From positions 1-64,000 of the forward strand of contig CAMHJX010000009.1 of NCBI GenBank assembly GCA_946185535.1: DNA of 64,000 nucleotides. Reading direction: 5' to 3'. Position 1 is the stretch's first letter. Every line of letters starts with the position of its first letter. The position numbers were made by a program, and so were the translations under genes. Shown here one piece after another: positions 16,569-23,887 of this stretch. This DNA is from an uncultured Bacteroidales bacterium (GTDB lineage Bacteria > Bacteroidota > Bacteroidia > Bacteroidales > F082). The notes beneath the pieces are model-generated. The model saw only the letters and a list, made by a program, of their open reading frames with translations. It was not told the DNA's origin and ran no database searches.

Positions 16569-17630
16569 TTACAGCGTCTGATACGCCTGGAATTGCGCCG
16601 CCACACGGTCGCGCACCTTCTGCTGGATGTCGGCAGGCGATAGAACCAACAGGTCTTTGCCAAAAGAAGATAATTCGCGGATAAGCTCATAGTTCTCTAT
16701 GCAATCAATGGAGAAGAATACGCCTCCTTCGAGCTTTGGGTATTGTTGGCGCAATTCCATTTCTCTTTCCCCTTTGTAATGCCGCTGGGACTCATGTAAG
16801 GGTTTTGTGGCCACATAATCCTTGGAAAAATCACTGACCCAGAACATGATGGTCTGCAACGGATTACCGTCGACGAGCGTCACACCGATGATGTCCTCAA
16901 ATCGCTCGTTGAGGTCGCCATCGTATTCCTTATAGCTACGAGAAGGCAAAGGGACAAACTTATCAATACGGTCGAGTGCAAACGACAGTAGTTTGCCATC
17001 ATTGTCGGCGGCAACGATAAGATACCAACGGCGGTTGTATTCTTTAAGCAGGTAGGGATGCACAACGGTTTTACGGTCTTCATCGGGAGTGTCAAATCGA
17101 TGGTAATGCAATTCCACGACCTGTCTCTGCGCGATACAAGTGAAAAGTTCACCAAGCAAGTTGGAGTTCTTTAATGGATTCTTTGTGAACGACACTATCT
17201 GCCGTTCGGCTTTCACTTTGAGACTTTCCCTCACCCTTTCCAAGCCTTCAAGATTGGGCAGGCCGTCAAATTGCCCGAGTAGCGTGAAAGCCTCTCCAAG
17301 CAGGTGCTTCTCGTCATCGGTTAGTTTCTGCGTAAATATGGAAAACGACGGGTCAGCATACCGATGGCAGCTTTTCTTGATGGTTTTGAGGGTACGCTGG
17401 CTGACATCATCGACCTGATAATGTTCTATTTCTGCCAGAAACGGTCCTTCGTTTTCTATATAATTAAGGTCAAGCTCGATAGTTCGACGACTGACAGGCT
17501 CTTGATTCATTTCGACCAACTCCTCATTGACAAGTCTTACCAAATCCTCAGTAGAATAATGGTGATAGCGATTGGCCAACAACTTGTCGAGGATGTAGTA
17601 GCGTGTTACGGCGTTTTTGTTTGCAGGCAT
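16569..17630 (-). CDS. WYL-domain transcriptional regulator
   Basis: 353 residues. The N-terminal helix-turn-helix region includes HYSTEDLVRLVNEELVEMNQ and the segment VSRRTIELDLNYIE. The WYL domain (about 150-245) contains VELHYHRF, then HPYLLKEYNRRWYLIVAADN and SFALDRI. A WCX-like C-terminal part follows (about 255-340). WYL proteins sense ligands such as nucleic acids and several repress phage-defence operons. It is the first gene of the minus-strand block. A perfect 8-bp inverted repeat over its own promoter suggests autoregulation. Confidence 0.9.
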   Translation of the reverse strand: MPANKNAVTRYYILDKLLANRYHHYSTEDLVRLVNEELVEMNQEPVSRRTIELDLNYIENEGPFLAEIEHYQVDDVSQRTLKTIKKSCHRYADPSFSIFTQKLTDDEKHLLGEAFTLLGQFDGLPNLEGLERVRESLKVKAERQIVSFTKNPLKNSNLLGELFTCIAQRQVVELHYHRFDTPDEDRKTVVHPYLLKEYNRRWYLIVAADNDGKLLSFALDRIDKFVPLPSRSYKEYDGDLNERFEDIIGVTLVDGNPLQTIMFWVSDFSKDYVATKPLHESQRHYKGEREMELRQQYPKLEGGVFFSIDCIENYELIRELSSFGKDLLVLSPADIQQKVRDRVAAQFQAYQTL

Positions 17631-17650
17631 AGTTTATTATTTTTCTGCCG

Positions 17651-17687
17651 CAAAGATAATAATAATCTGCGAAATCTATTTTCGCAG
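17651..17687 (-). promoter_or_regulatory. Promoter and operator of the WYL regulator
   Basis: TATCTTTG (17658-17651, minus) is followed upstream by CTGCGAAA-5 bp-TTTCGCAG (17667-17687), a perfect dyad covering the -33 region. A further half-site TTTTCGC is near 17694. Confidence 0.65.
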
Positions 17688-17776
17688 GATGGATTTTCGC
17701 TGACATCAAGTTAGTCAACCACAGCAAGGCCGACAAGCTTATAGGAAGAGGGTCAACCGTTCTTCTATCCAAACAT

Positions 17777-17855
17777 CGATAGTAGTCGGAATCTCAGAAA
17801 AAAATCGCGATTCCGACTACTATCGTTTGGAATTTCGGAAAAAACACTATTTTTG
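17777..17855 (+). promoter_or_regulatory. Hairpin-promoter module, copy 1 (ATPase 2)
   Basis: CGATAGTAGTCGGAATC (17777-17793) and its exact reverse complement (17809-17825) enclose a 15-nt spacer. TATTTTTG follows at 17848-17855. The arms are offset by 32 bp. The same 49-nt element, 23 bp before another -7, recurs at 19322-19370. Confidence 0.8.
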
Positions 17856-17874
17856 CAGGGTAAAACGATTTGTC

Positions 17875-19317
17875 ATGGCAACAATTATCGGAAGGAAACA
17901 AGAGCAAAAAGAGCTTCGCCGCTTGTTCTCGTCAGACGAAGCTGAGATGGTGGTGGTTTACGGTCGCCGTCGCGTAGGCAAGACTTTCTTGGTCAATCAA
18001 GTATTCGCCCAAGAGGAGTTTGCATTCAAGGTCACGGGCTTGTACAAGAAACGCATGAACATCCAATTGGAAAACTTTGCATCAGCAATGAACGAGTATT
18101 CCAACAGCGAAGTATCACCTACTCCGAAAACATGGATGGAAGCCTTCGACCAACTGAAGAGTCACCTCAAGAGAACCAAAACAGGGAAAAAACGGGTGCT
18201 TTTCTTCGATGAATTGCCTTGGATGGATACCAAAGGGAGCCAATTTCTAGGTGCGTTTGAATGGTTTTGGAACGGCTGGGGCAACGCCCAGGACGACTTG
18301 ATGCTCATCGTTTGCGGAAGCGCCACCAACTGGATCATCAACAAGTTTTTCAAGCAAAAAGGAGGCCTTTACAACCGTGCCAACAGCAAGTTGTTCCTCA
18401 AGCCGTTCACCTTGGCTGAAACAGAGCAATACCTGCAAAAACAAGGGATTGAGATGGAACGGTACGACATCGCGCAAGTCTATATGATCATGGGCGGCAT
18501 CCCCTACTATCTCAAACAGTTCGAAGCCGGACGACCTTTGGCCGACAACATCGACAACTGCTTCTTCAAAACCAACGGCAAGCTTTGGGACGAATTCGAG
18601 AATTTGTACGAGACGCTTTTTGCCCAGTCCGACATTTACATCCGAATTGCCGAAGCCTTAGCCTCAAAAAGGATGGGACTGACCCGTGAAGAAATCATCG
18701 TTGTGGCGAAGTTGCCCGACAATGGAGCACTTTCACGCGCCTTGAAAGATTTGGTGAAATGCGGCTTCGTGAGAGCCTACACCTATTACGGGCGAAAAAC
18801 CAAAACCCAAACCTACCAGCTGGCAGATTTCTACACCTTATTCTATTTCCGATTCATCAAAGACAATTACGGCCAGGACGAACATTTTTGGACCCACATG
18901 CTCGACAACCCCAAGAAAAACACATGGCTTGGCTACAGCTTCGAGCAACTCATCAAAGACCACATCGAACAAGTGAAAAAAGCACTCGGCATTGCTTCGG
19001 TGCTGACCCAACAGTCATGCTGGTTCATCGAACAGCGCGACCTCGACGACGACACACTGAGCGGAGCACAAATCGACCTTGTCATTGACCGCCGAGACAA
19101 GGTCATCAACCTTTGCGAGGCCAAGTTCTACAGTGGCGAATTCATCATAGACAAAGCCTATTCCCTCACTTTGCGCAATAAAGCAGCCGCCTTCAAAGCT
19201 GCAACCAAGACCCGCAAATCCCTTGTACCCACAATGATCACCACCTTCGGCATCAAACGCAACATGTACAGCGGCAACATACAACAAGAAGTCACACTTG
19301 ATGATTTGTTCGGTTGA
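17875..19317 (+). CDS. Stand-alone AAA ATPase of the archaeal ATPase/DUF234 type (ATPase 2)
   Basis: About 480 residues starting MATIIGRKQEQKELRRLFSS. Walker A is VYGRRRVGKTFLVN (about 26-39), Walker B RVLFFDELPWMD (about 105), sensor region LIVCGSATNWIINK. A middle winged-helix region follows (GLTREEIIVVAKLPDNGALSRALKDLV) and then a C-terminal DUF234 nuclease-like domain with AQIDLVIDRRDKVINLCEAKF (D...EAK). ATG 17875 is preferred because the promoter at 17848-17855 lies inside the longer frame that begins with TTG at 17827. The gene is enclosed by two copies of a 49-nt hairpin. Confidence 0.9.
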   Translation: MATIIGRKQEQKELRRLFSSDEAEMVVVYGRRRVGKTFLVNQVFAQEEFAFKVTGLYKKRMNIQLENFASAMNEYSNSEVSPTPKTWMEAFDQLKSHLKRTKTGKKRVLFFDELPWMDTKGSQFLGAFEWFWNGWGNAQDDLMLIVCGSATNWIINKFFKQKGGLYNRANSKLFLKPFTLAETEQYLQKQGIEMERYDIAQVYMIMGGIPYYLKQFEAGRPLADNIDNCFFKTNGKLWDEFENLYETLFAQSDIYIRIAEALASKRMGLTREEIIVVAKLPDNGALSRALKDLVKCGFVRAYTYYGRKTKTQTYQLADFYTLFYFRFIKDNYGQDEHFWTHMLDNPKKNTWLGYSFEQLIKDHIEQVKKALGIASVLTQQSCWFIEQRDLDDDTLSGAQIDLVIDRRDKVINLCEAKFYSGEFIIDKAYSLTLRNKAAAFKAATKTRKSLVPTMITTFGIKRNMYSGNIQQEVTLDDLFG

Positions 19318-19321
19318 AGAA

Positions 19322-19401
19322 CGATAGTAGTCGGAATCTCGAAAAAATATCGTGATTCCGACTACTATCGATTATTTTTTCGCAAAAAAACATTATCTTT
19401 G
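19322..19401 (+). promoter_or_regulatory. Hairpin-promoter module, copy 2 (RhuM gene)
   Basis: Same 17-bp arms (19322-19338, 19354-19370) with a 15-nt spacer, then TATCTTTG at 19394-19401. It begins 5 bp after the ATPase 2 stop and can also serve as its terminator hairpin. Confidence 0.8.
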
Positions 19402-19419
19402 CAAAGAAAACAACATGTA

Positions 19420-19840
19420 ATGAGCAAACAACTCGAAATAAGAAACAGCACTGCGGAATTCCTGATTTTCCAAGCAGAAGGAAAAGAAGACGGCATCCAA
19501 GTGGTTTACAAGGACAAAACCATTTGGTGCACACAAAAAGCGATGGCTGCATTGTTTGATGTGGGTGTTCCTGCTATCAACAAGCATCTAAACAACCTTT
19601 ATCTTGAAGAGGAAATCTTGCGAGAAGCAACTGTTTCCAAAATGGAAATAGTTCAACTTGAAGGCAAACGAGAAGTAAAAAGAATGACAGAGCTATACAA
19701 TCTCGACGCCATCATCTCCGTTGGTTATCGGGTTAATTCATTGAGAACTATTTCAATCCGACTTTGACCGCTTTGCAGAAAACGACATTTTACCGCTTGA
19801 CTTCAAGGAAATCGAAAGTGAGCAAAACGACTGTCAATAA
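19420..19840 (+). pseudogene. Truncated RhuM-family gene
   Basis: The open part (19420-19767, about 115 residues) matches the N-terminal region of RhuM-type proteins: TIWCTQKAMAALFDVGVPAI, then NKHLNNLYLEEE...TVSKMEIVQLEGKREVKRMTELYNLDAIISVGYRVNS. Full family members are about 300 or more residues and continue after YRVNS; here the frame ends in unrelated residues. A second frame (DFDRFAENDILPLDFKEIES, ending 19840) looks like a leftover C-terminal piece. I read this as an internal deletion plus frameshift. A terminator follows. Confidence 0.65.
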
Positions 19841-19869
19841 ATGCAAAGCCATTAGAGTTTATATTCACA

Positions 19870-19903
19870 AAAGCCTCTCAAAAGTTTTTGAAGGGCTTTT
19901 TTG
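19870..19903 (+). terminator. Intrinsic terminator after the RhuM remnant
   Basis: AAAAGCCTCTCAAAA paired with TTTTTGAAGGGCTTTTTT; marks the right edge of the accessory island. Confidence 0.8.
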
Positions 19904-19932
19904 TTATCGTTCAAAAATATTCTCTACCTTTG
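19902..19932 (+). promoter_or_regulatory. Promoter of rpe
   Basis: TTG (19902-19904), 20 bp, TACCTTTG (19925-19932); ATG at 19965. Confidence 0.7.
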
Positions 19933-19964
19933 CCGAACAACTAACAACTATCAACTGAACAACT

Positions 19965-20612
19965 ATGAACTTGATAGCCCCTTCCCTACTCTCCGCCGAC
20001 TTCCTCAACCTGGAAGACGACATCGAGATGGTCAACCGCAGCGAGGCCGACTGGTTCCACTGCGACGTGATGGACGGCCGCTTCGTGCCCAACATATCCT
20101 TCGGCATCCCTGTAGTGCAAGCCATCAAGAAGAAAGCCCAGAAGCCCCTGGATGTCCACCTGATGATTGTGGAGCCGGAGAAATACTTCGAGGCCTTCGC
20201 CAAGGCGGGCGCCGACATCATCACCTTCCACTATGAAGCCTGCAACCATATCCACCGCGCCGTGCAACAGATCAAGGCCCTCGGCATACACGCAGGCGTG
20301 GTGCTCAACCCGCATACGCCCGTCAGCGTGCTGGAGGACATCCTCAGCAACCTGGACGTGGTGCTCCTCATGTCGGTCAACCCGGGCTTCGGCGGACAAC
20401 AATTCATCGAACGCACATACGAAAAAATCCGCAAGTTGCGTTTGATGATCAATGAACAACACGCTTCCGCACTCATCGAAGTGGACGGCGGCGTGAATAC
20501 TAAGAACGCCAAGGCTTTGTTCGAGGCGGGTGCGGATGTGCTTGTCGCAGGCAACGCGGTATTTAAGTCGGAGAATCCGATGGAAACGATTAGGGAACTA
20601 AAAAGCTGTTAG
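19965..20612 (+). CDS. rpe: Ribulose-phosphate 3-epimerase
   Basis: This 215-residue TIM barrel has the epimerase signatures APSLLSADF, FHCDVMDGRFVPNISFG (metal-binding His and catalytic Asp), LDVHLMI, MSVNPGFGGQQF and IEVDGGVN. It interconverts ribulose 5-phosphate and xylulose 5-phosphate in the non-oxidative pentose phosphate pathway. It is a monocistronic gene with its own promoter, standing directly right of the accessory island. Confidence 0.97.
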   Translation: MNLIAPSLLSADFLNLEDDIEMVNRSEADWFHCDVMDGRFVPNISFGIPVVQAIKKKAQKPLDVHLMIVEPEKYFEAFAKAGADIITFHYEACNHIHRAVQQIKALGIHAGVVLNPHTPVSVLEDILSNLDVVLLMSVNPGFGGQQFIERTYEKIRKLRLMINEQHASALIEVDGGVNTKNAKALFEAGADVLVAGNAVFKSENPMETIRELKSC

Positions 20613-20680
20613 CTGTTAGCCGTTAGCTGTTAGCTTAGTTGCTGCCAAGCTAATAGCTATCGGCTAAAAGCTAAAAGCCC
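20603..20680. repeat. Intergenic word-repeat palindrome (GTTAGCT family)
   Basis: GCTGTTAGC repeated three times, then its approximate complement (GCTAATAGC, GGCTAAAAGCTAAAAGC), forms an imperfect hairpin between rpe and the dipeptidase gene. Confidence 0.6.
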
Positions 20681-20734
20681 AACGAATAGAAAAATCATTG
20701 AATCTTGAATATTAAATCTTTAAATCAACTAATT

Positions 20735-22501
20735 ATGAGTAACGACATCCTAAAACTCAAGCCGGAAGGCATTTGGAAAGAGTTCAACGGCATCCTCGGT
20801 GTGCCGCGTCCGTCGAAGAAAGAAGCCAAAATGGTGGCTTACCTCGAACAATGGGCAAAAGACCATAACATCAGCTACGTCAAGGAAGACTGTGGCAACA
20901 TCATCATGACCGTGCCCGCCACCAAGGGCATGGAAGACCGCCAGACCGTCATCCTGCAAGCCCACATGGACATGGTTTGCGAGAAGAACAGCAACAAGAA
21001 GCACGACTTCGAGAAAGACCCCATCGAGCCGGTCATCAAGGGCGAGTGGCTGCATGCCAACGGCACGACCCTCGGTGCTGACGACGGCATCGGCGTGGCT
21101 GCGGCCTTGGCCGTCATCGCCGACCCGAAAGTAGAACACGGTCCGCTGGAGTGCATCTTCACCGTCGACGAAGAGACGGGCCTCACAGGTGCCATGAAAC
21201 TCGACCCAGAAGACTTCACCGGCCGTATCCTCCTCAACCTCGACTCAGAAGATGAAGGCGAGATCTTCATCGGCTGCGCCGGTGGCATGGACACCATCGT
21301 GAAGGTGTGGTACGAACTGGAGCCCGCTCCGGAGGACTGCACCGCCTACCGCATCACCGTGAGCGGCTTGAAAGGTGGCCACAGCGGCGACGACATCAAC
21401 AAGAACCTGGCCAACGCCAACAAGCTGCTGACCCGCATCCTGTGGCAAGGCACCAACTGGTTCGACCTCCAACTCTACGACTTCCAAGGCGGCAACCTGC
21501 GCAACGCCATCGCTCGCGAAGCAACGGCGGTGGCCTTCGTCCCGAACGACTGCCTGAAAGACTTCGAGCACTATGTGATGGACATGGAGAAGCACTTCAA
21601 GCAAGAGTACCAAGTGACCGAACCCGGACTGAAAGTCACGGCCGAAGTCGCCGAGGTGCAGCCCGATGTGGTCATCGATGAGATGGCCCAGTACAACCTG
21701 CTGAACGGCCTCTATGCCTGCCCGCACGGTGTCATCGCCATGTCGCAGACCATCCCGAACTTCGTGGAGACCTCGACCAACCTCGCCTCCTGCAAGAAGA
21801 AGGAAGGCTATTTCTTCATCCAGACCTCACAGCGCAGCTCCATCGAGTCGTCGAAGCAAGACATCGCCAACATGGTGGAAGCCGTGTGGAGCCTCGCCGA
21901 TGCCGATGTGGAGCACACCGACGGCTATCCAGGCTGGGCACCTAACCCCAACAGTGCCATCTTGGACGTCGCAGTGAACTGCTACAAGAAACGTTTCAAG
22001 AAAGACCCGAAGGTGCGTGCCATCCATGCTGGACTGGAATGCGGTCTCATCGGCGACAAGATCCCGGGCATGGACATGATCAGCTTCGGCCCGACCCTGC
22101 GCGGTGTACACTCGCCCGACGAGCGTTGCGAAATCGCCACTGTCCAGATGTTCTGGGACTTCATGTGCGACATCCTGAAGAATGTGCCTGCGACTGCTGA
22201 AATGCCTAAGCCAAAGAAAATGTCTACCGTAAATAAGGCAGCAGCCAAGAAAGCCCAGAAAGCAGCCAAGAAAGCCCAGAAAGCAGCCAAGAAGGAGACC
22301 AAGAAAGCAACAACTAAGAAAGCAACCGAAGAAAAGGCTGATGACGAGAAGGCGGCGCGCACAAAAGCACCAGAGCATAAGTCTCAAGCCAAGAAAGCCG
22401 TTGGCAGCAAGAAGACCGCGTCTGTTCAGAAAGCCGCTGTCAGCAAAGCCACGGCCAAGCAGGCTGCAGCCAAGAGAAACCCTATGAAGAAAGGCAAATA
22501 A
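20735..22501 (+). CDS. pepD: Aminoacyl-histidine dipeptidase (PepD, M20) with a histone-H1-like tail
   Basis: About 588 residues. Residues 1 to about 485 are a complete M20 PepD-type metallopeptidase: H77 in LQAHMDMVCEKN, D116 in LGADDGIGVA, catalytic E146-E147 in TVDEETGLTG, lid domain with GGHSGDDI, and C-terminal HAGLECGLIG. It cleaves Xaa-His and related dipeptides. From about residue 490 on, about 100 residues are almost only Lys, Ala, Thr, Glu and Ser, with KKAQKAA repeats, closely resembling bacterial histone-H1-like tails. The frame is continuous and a terminator follows its stop. The ATG at 20735 is preferred to an earlier one because of homology. Confidence 0.93.
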   Translation: MSNDILKLKPEGIWKEFNGILGVPRPSKKEAKMVAYLEQWAKDHNISYVKEDCGNIIMTVPATKGMEDRQTVILQAHMDMVCEKNSNKKHDFEKDPIEPVIKGEWLHANGTTLGADDGIGVAAALAVIADPKVEHGPLECIFTVDEETGLTGAMKLDPEDFTGRILLNLDSEDEGEIFIGCAGGMDTIVKVWYELEPAPEDCTAYRITVSGLKGGHSGDDINKNLANANKLLTRILWQGTNWFDLQLYDFQGGNLRNAIAREATAVAFVPNDCLKDFEHYVMDMEKHFKQEYQVTEPGLKVTAEVAEVQPDVVIDEMAQYNLLNGLYACPHGVIAMSQTIPNFVETSTNLASCKKKEGYFFIQTSQRSSIESSKQDIANMVEAVWSLADADVEHTDGYPGWAPNPNSAILDVAVNCYKKRFKKDPKVRAIHAGLECGLIGDKIPGMDMISFGPTLRGVHSPDERCEIATVQMFWDFMCDILKNVPATAEMPKPKKMSTVNKAAAKKAQKAAKKAQKAAKKETKKATTKKATEEKADDEKAARTKAPEHKSQAKKAVGSKKTASVQKAAVSKATAKQAAAKRNPMKKGK

Positions 22502-22525
22502 TAGAGGTTTGACCTGCTTTGAAAG

Positions 22526-22556
22526 AGTCCGTTGGAGTGATCTGACGGGCTTTTTC
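22526..22556 (+). terminator. Intrinsic terminator after pepD
   Basis: AGTCCGTT, loop, GACGGGCT (two G-U pairs) then TTTTTC. Confidence 0.7.
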
Positions 22557-22596
22557 TTATTTAATGCATTGAATAAAACTTATATTCAAATCAAAA

Positions 22597-22661
22597 TTTG
22601 ATGTGAATATTGTAATTATTCACCTCAAATGATACTTATTTGTACAATATTTGTATCTTTG
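22597..22661 (+). promoter_or_regulatory. Promoter and operator-like dyad of the Fic gene
   Basis: TTTGATGTGAATA (22597-22609) and TATTCACCTCAAA (22617-22629) form a 13-bp inverted repeat with one mismatch, placed upstream of TATCTTTG (22654-22661). Confidence 0.6.
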
Positions 22662-22703
22662 CAGCGAAATATAAGATTATTTGTTTCATAATTTGAATAA
22701 TTC

Positions 22704-23813
22704 ATGAAGACACCATTTTGGATATGGCAATATGCTGAATGGCCGCATTTCTGTTGGAGCAACGACAGTGTCATCGGTCCATTGGCACGGGTACGCGAAA
22801 AGCAAGGTAGGCTTCTCGGACTGATGAACAGCCTCGGTCTTGACACGCAAAGCACCTCATCGCTTGATGTGATGACCGAAGACGTTTTACGCAATAGCGA
22901 AATCGAAGGCTTGCTCCTAAATCCCAATCATGTGCGTTCATCGGTGGCTCGTCATCTTGGCCTTGACACTGCAGGATTACCCATGCCCGACCACTATACC
23001 GAAGGTGTGGTACAGGTGATGTTGGATGCCGTGCAACATTCCGACGCTCCCTTAACAGAACAGCGGCTGTTCAACTGGCATGCCGCACTGTTTCCCCTGG
23101 GAAGAAGCGGTATCGTCCCCATCACCGTAGCTGCATGGCGACAAGGCACGGAACCAATGCAAGTGGTAAGCGGCGCCATGGGAAAGGAAAAGATACATTA
23201 CGAAGCCCCGCCTTCGGAGGATGTGCCCCTTCAAATGCAGCTGTTCTTGGATTGGTTCAACAGTGAGCCTACCACCGACCCCGTGCTGAAAGCCGCCGTA
23301 GCACATCTTTGGTTTGTCAACATTCACCCGTTTGACGACGGCAACGGACGCTTGACACGCACGCTCACCGATATGCTCTTGGCGCGTGCCGATGGCACGC
23401 CCCAACGCTTCTACAGTATGTCGGCCGCCATCTTGCGCGACAGGAAGAACTATTACGATGTGTTGGAATACATGGGCAAACACGGCTTAGACATCACGCA
23501 GTGGCTTTTATGGTTCTTACGGACTATGGAAAGTGCCATCGACACTGCAGTTGAAAAAACACATCGGGTGGTGCGTAAATCCTTGTTTTGGCAAGAACAT
23601 TGTAACACTGCCCTCAACGAAAGACAAATCAAAGTCATCAACCGTCTTTGGGACGATTTTGAGGGCAAACTCAACACCAGCAAATGGTCCAAGATGACCA
23701 AGACTTCCACTGCCACTGCCTTGCGCGACATCCAAGACCTTGTCGAGAAAGGCATACTTCGTTGCTCCAACGAAGGTGGACGGAGTACGAATTATGAATT
23801 GGTGGAGGAATAA
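22704..23813 (+). CDS. Fic family protein (AMP transferase-like)
   Basis: The 369-residue protein contains the Fic core motif HPFDDGNGRLTR (about residues 210-221), which binds nucleotide triphosphate and carries the catalytic His. Upstream the sequence RNSEIEGLLL (about 64-73) matches the N-terminal inhibitory helix (S/T)xxxE(G/N), so activity should be autoinhibited. A DUF4172-like N-terminal region and a C-terminal winged-helix-like segment (STATALRDIQDLVEKGILRCSNEG) complete it. Fic enzymes AMPylate target proteins. No separate antitoxin is encoded nearby. The dyad at its promoter suggests self-repression. Confidence 0.93.
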   Translation: MKTPFWIWQYAEWPHFCWSNDSVIGPLARVREKQGRLLGLMNSLGLDTQSTSSLDVMTEDVLRNSEIEGLLLNPNHVRSSVARHLGLDTAGLPMPDHYTEGVVQVMLDAVQHSDAPLTEQRLFNWHAALFPLGRSGIVPITVAAWRQGTEPMQVVSGAMGKEKIHYEAPPSEDVPLQMQLFLDWFNSEPTTDPVLKAAVAHLWFVNIHPFDDGNGRLTRTLTDMLLARADGTPQRFYSMSAAILRDRKNYYDVLEYMGKHGLDITQWLLWFLRTMESAIDTAVEKTHRVVRKSLFWQEHCNTALNERQIKVINRLWDDFEGKLNTSKWSKMTKTSTATALRDIQDLVEKGILRCSNEGGRSTNYELVEE

Positions 23814-23835
23814 GGTTTTTCTTCTATCATTCGCG

Positions 23836-23871
23836 AAATAAGGCTGTCTCCTTTGGGAAACAGCCTTATTT
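23836..23871. terminator. Bidirectional terminator between fic and the tricorn-like gene
   Basis: AAATAAGGCTGT and ACAGCCTTATTT pair perfectly over 12 bp between the two convergent genes. Confidence 0.85.
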
Positions 23872-23887
23872 CAATTCTTCCTGTTCT

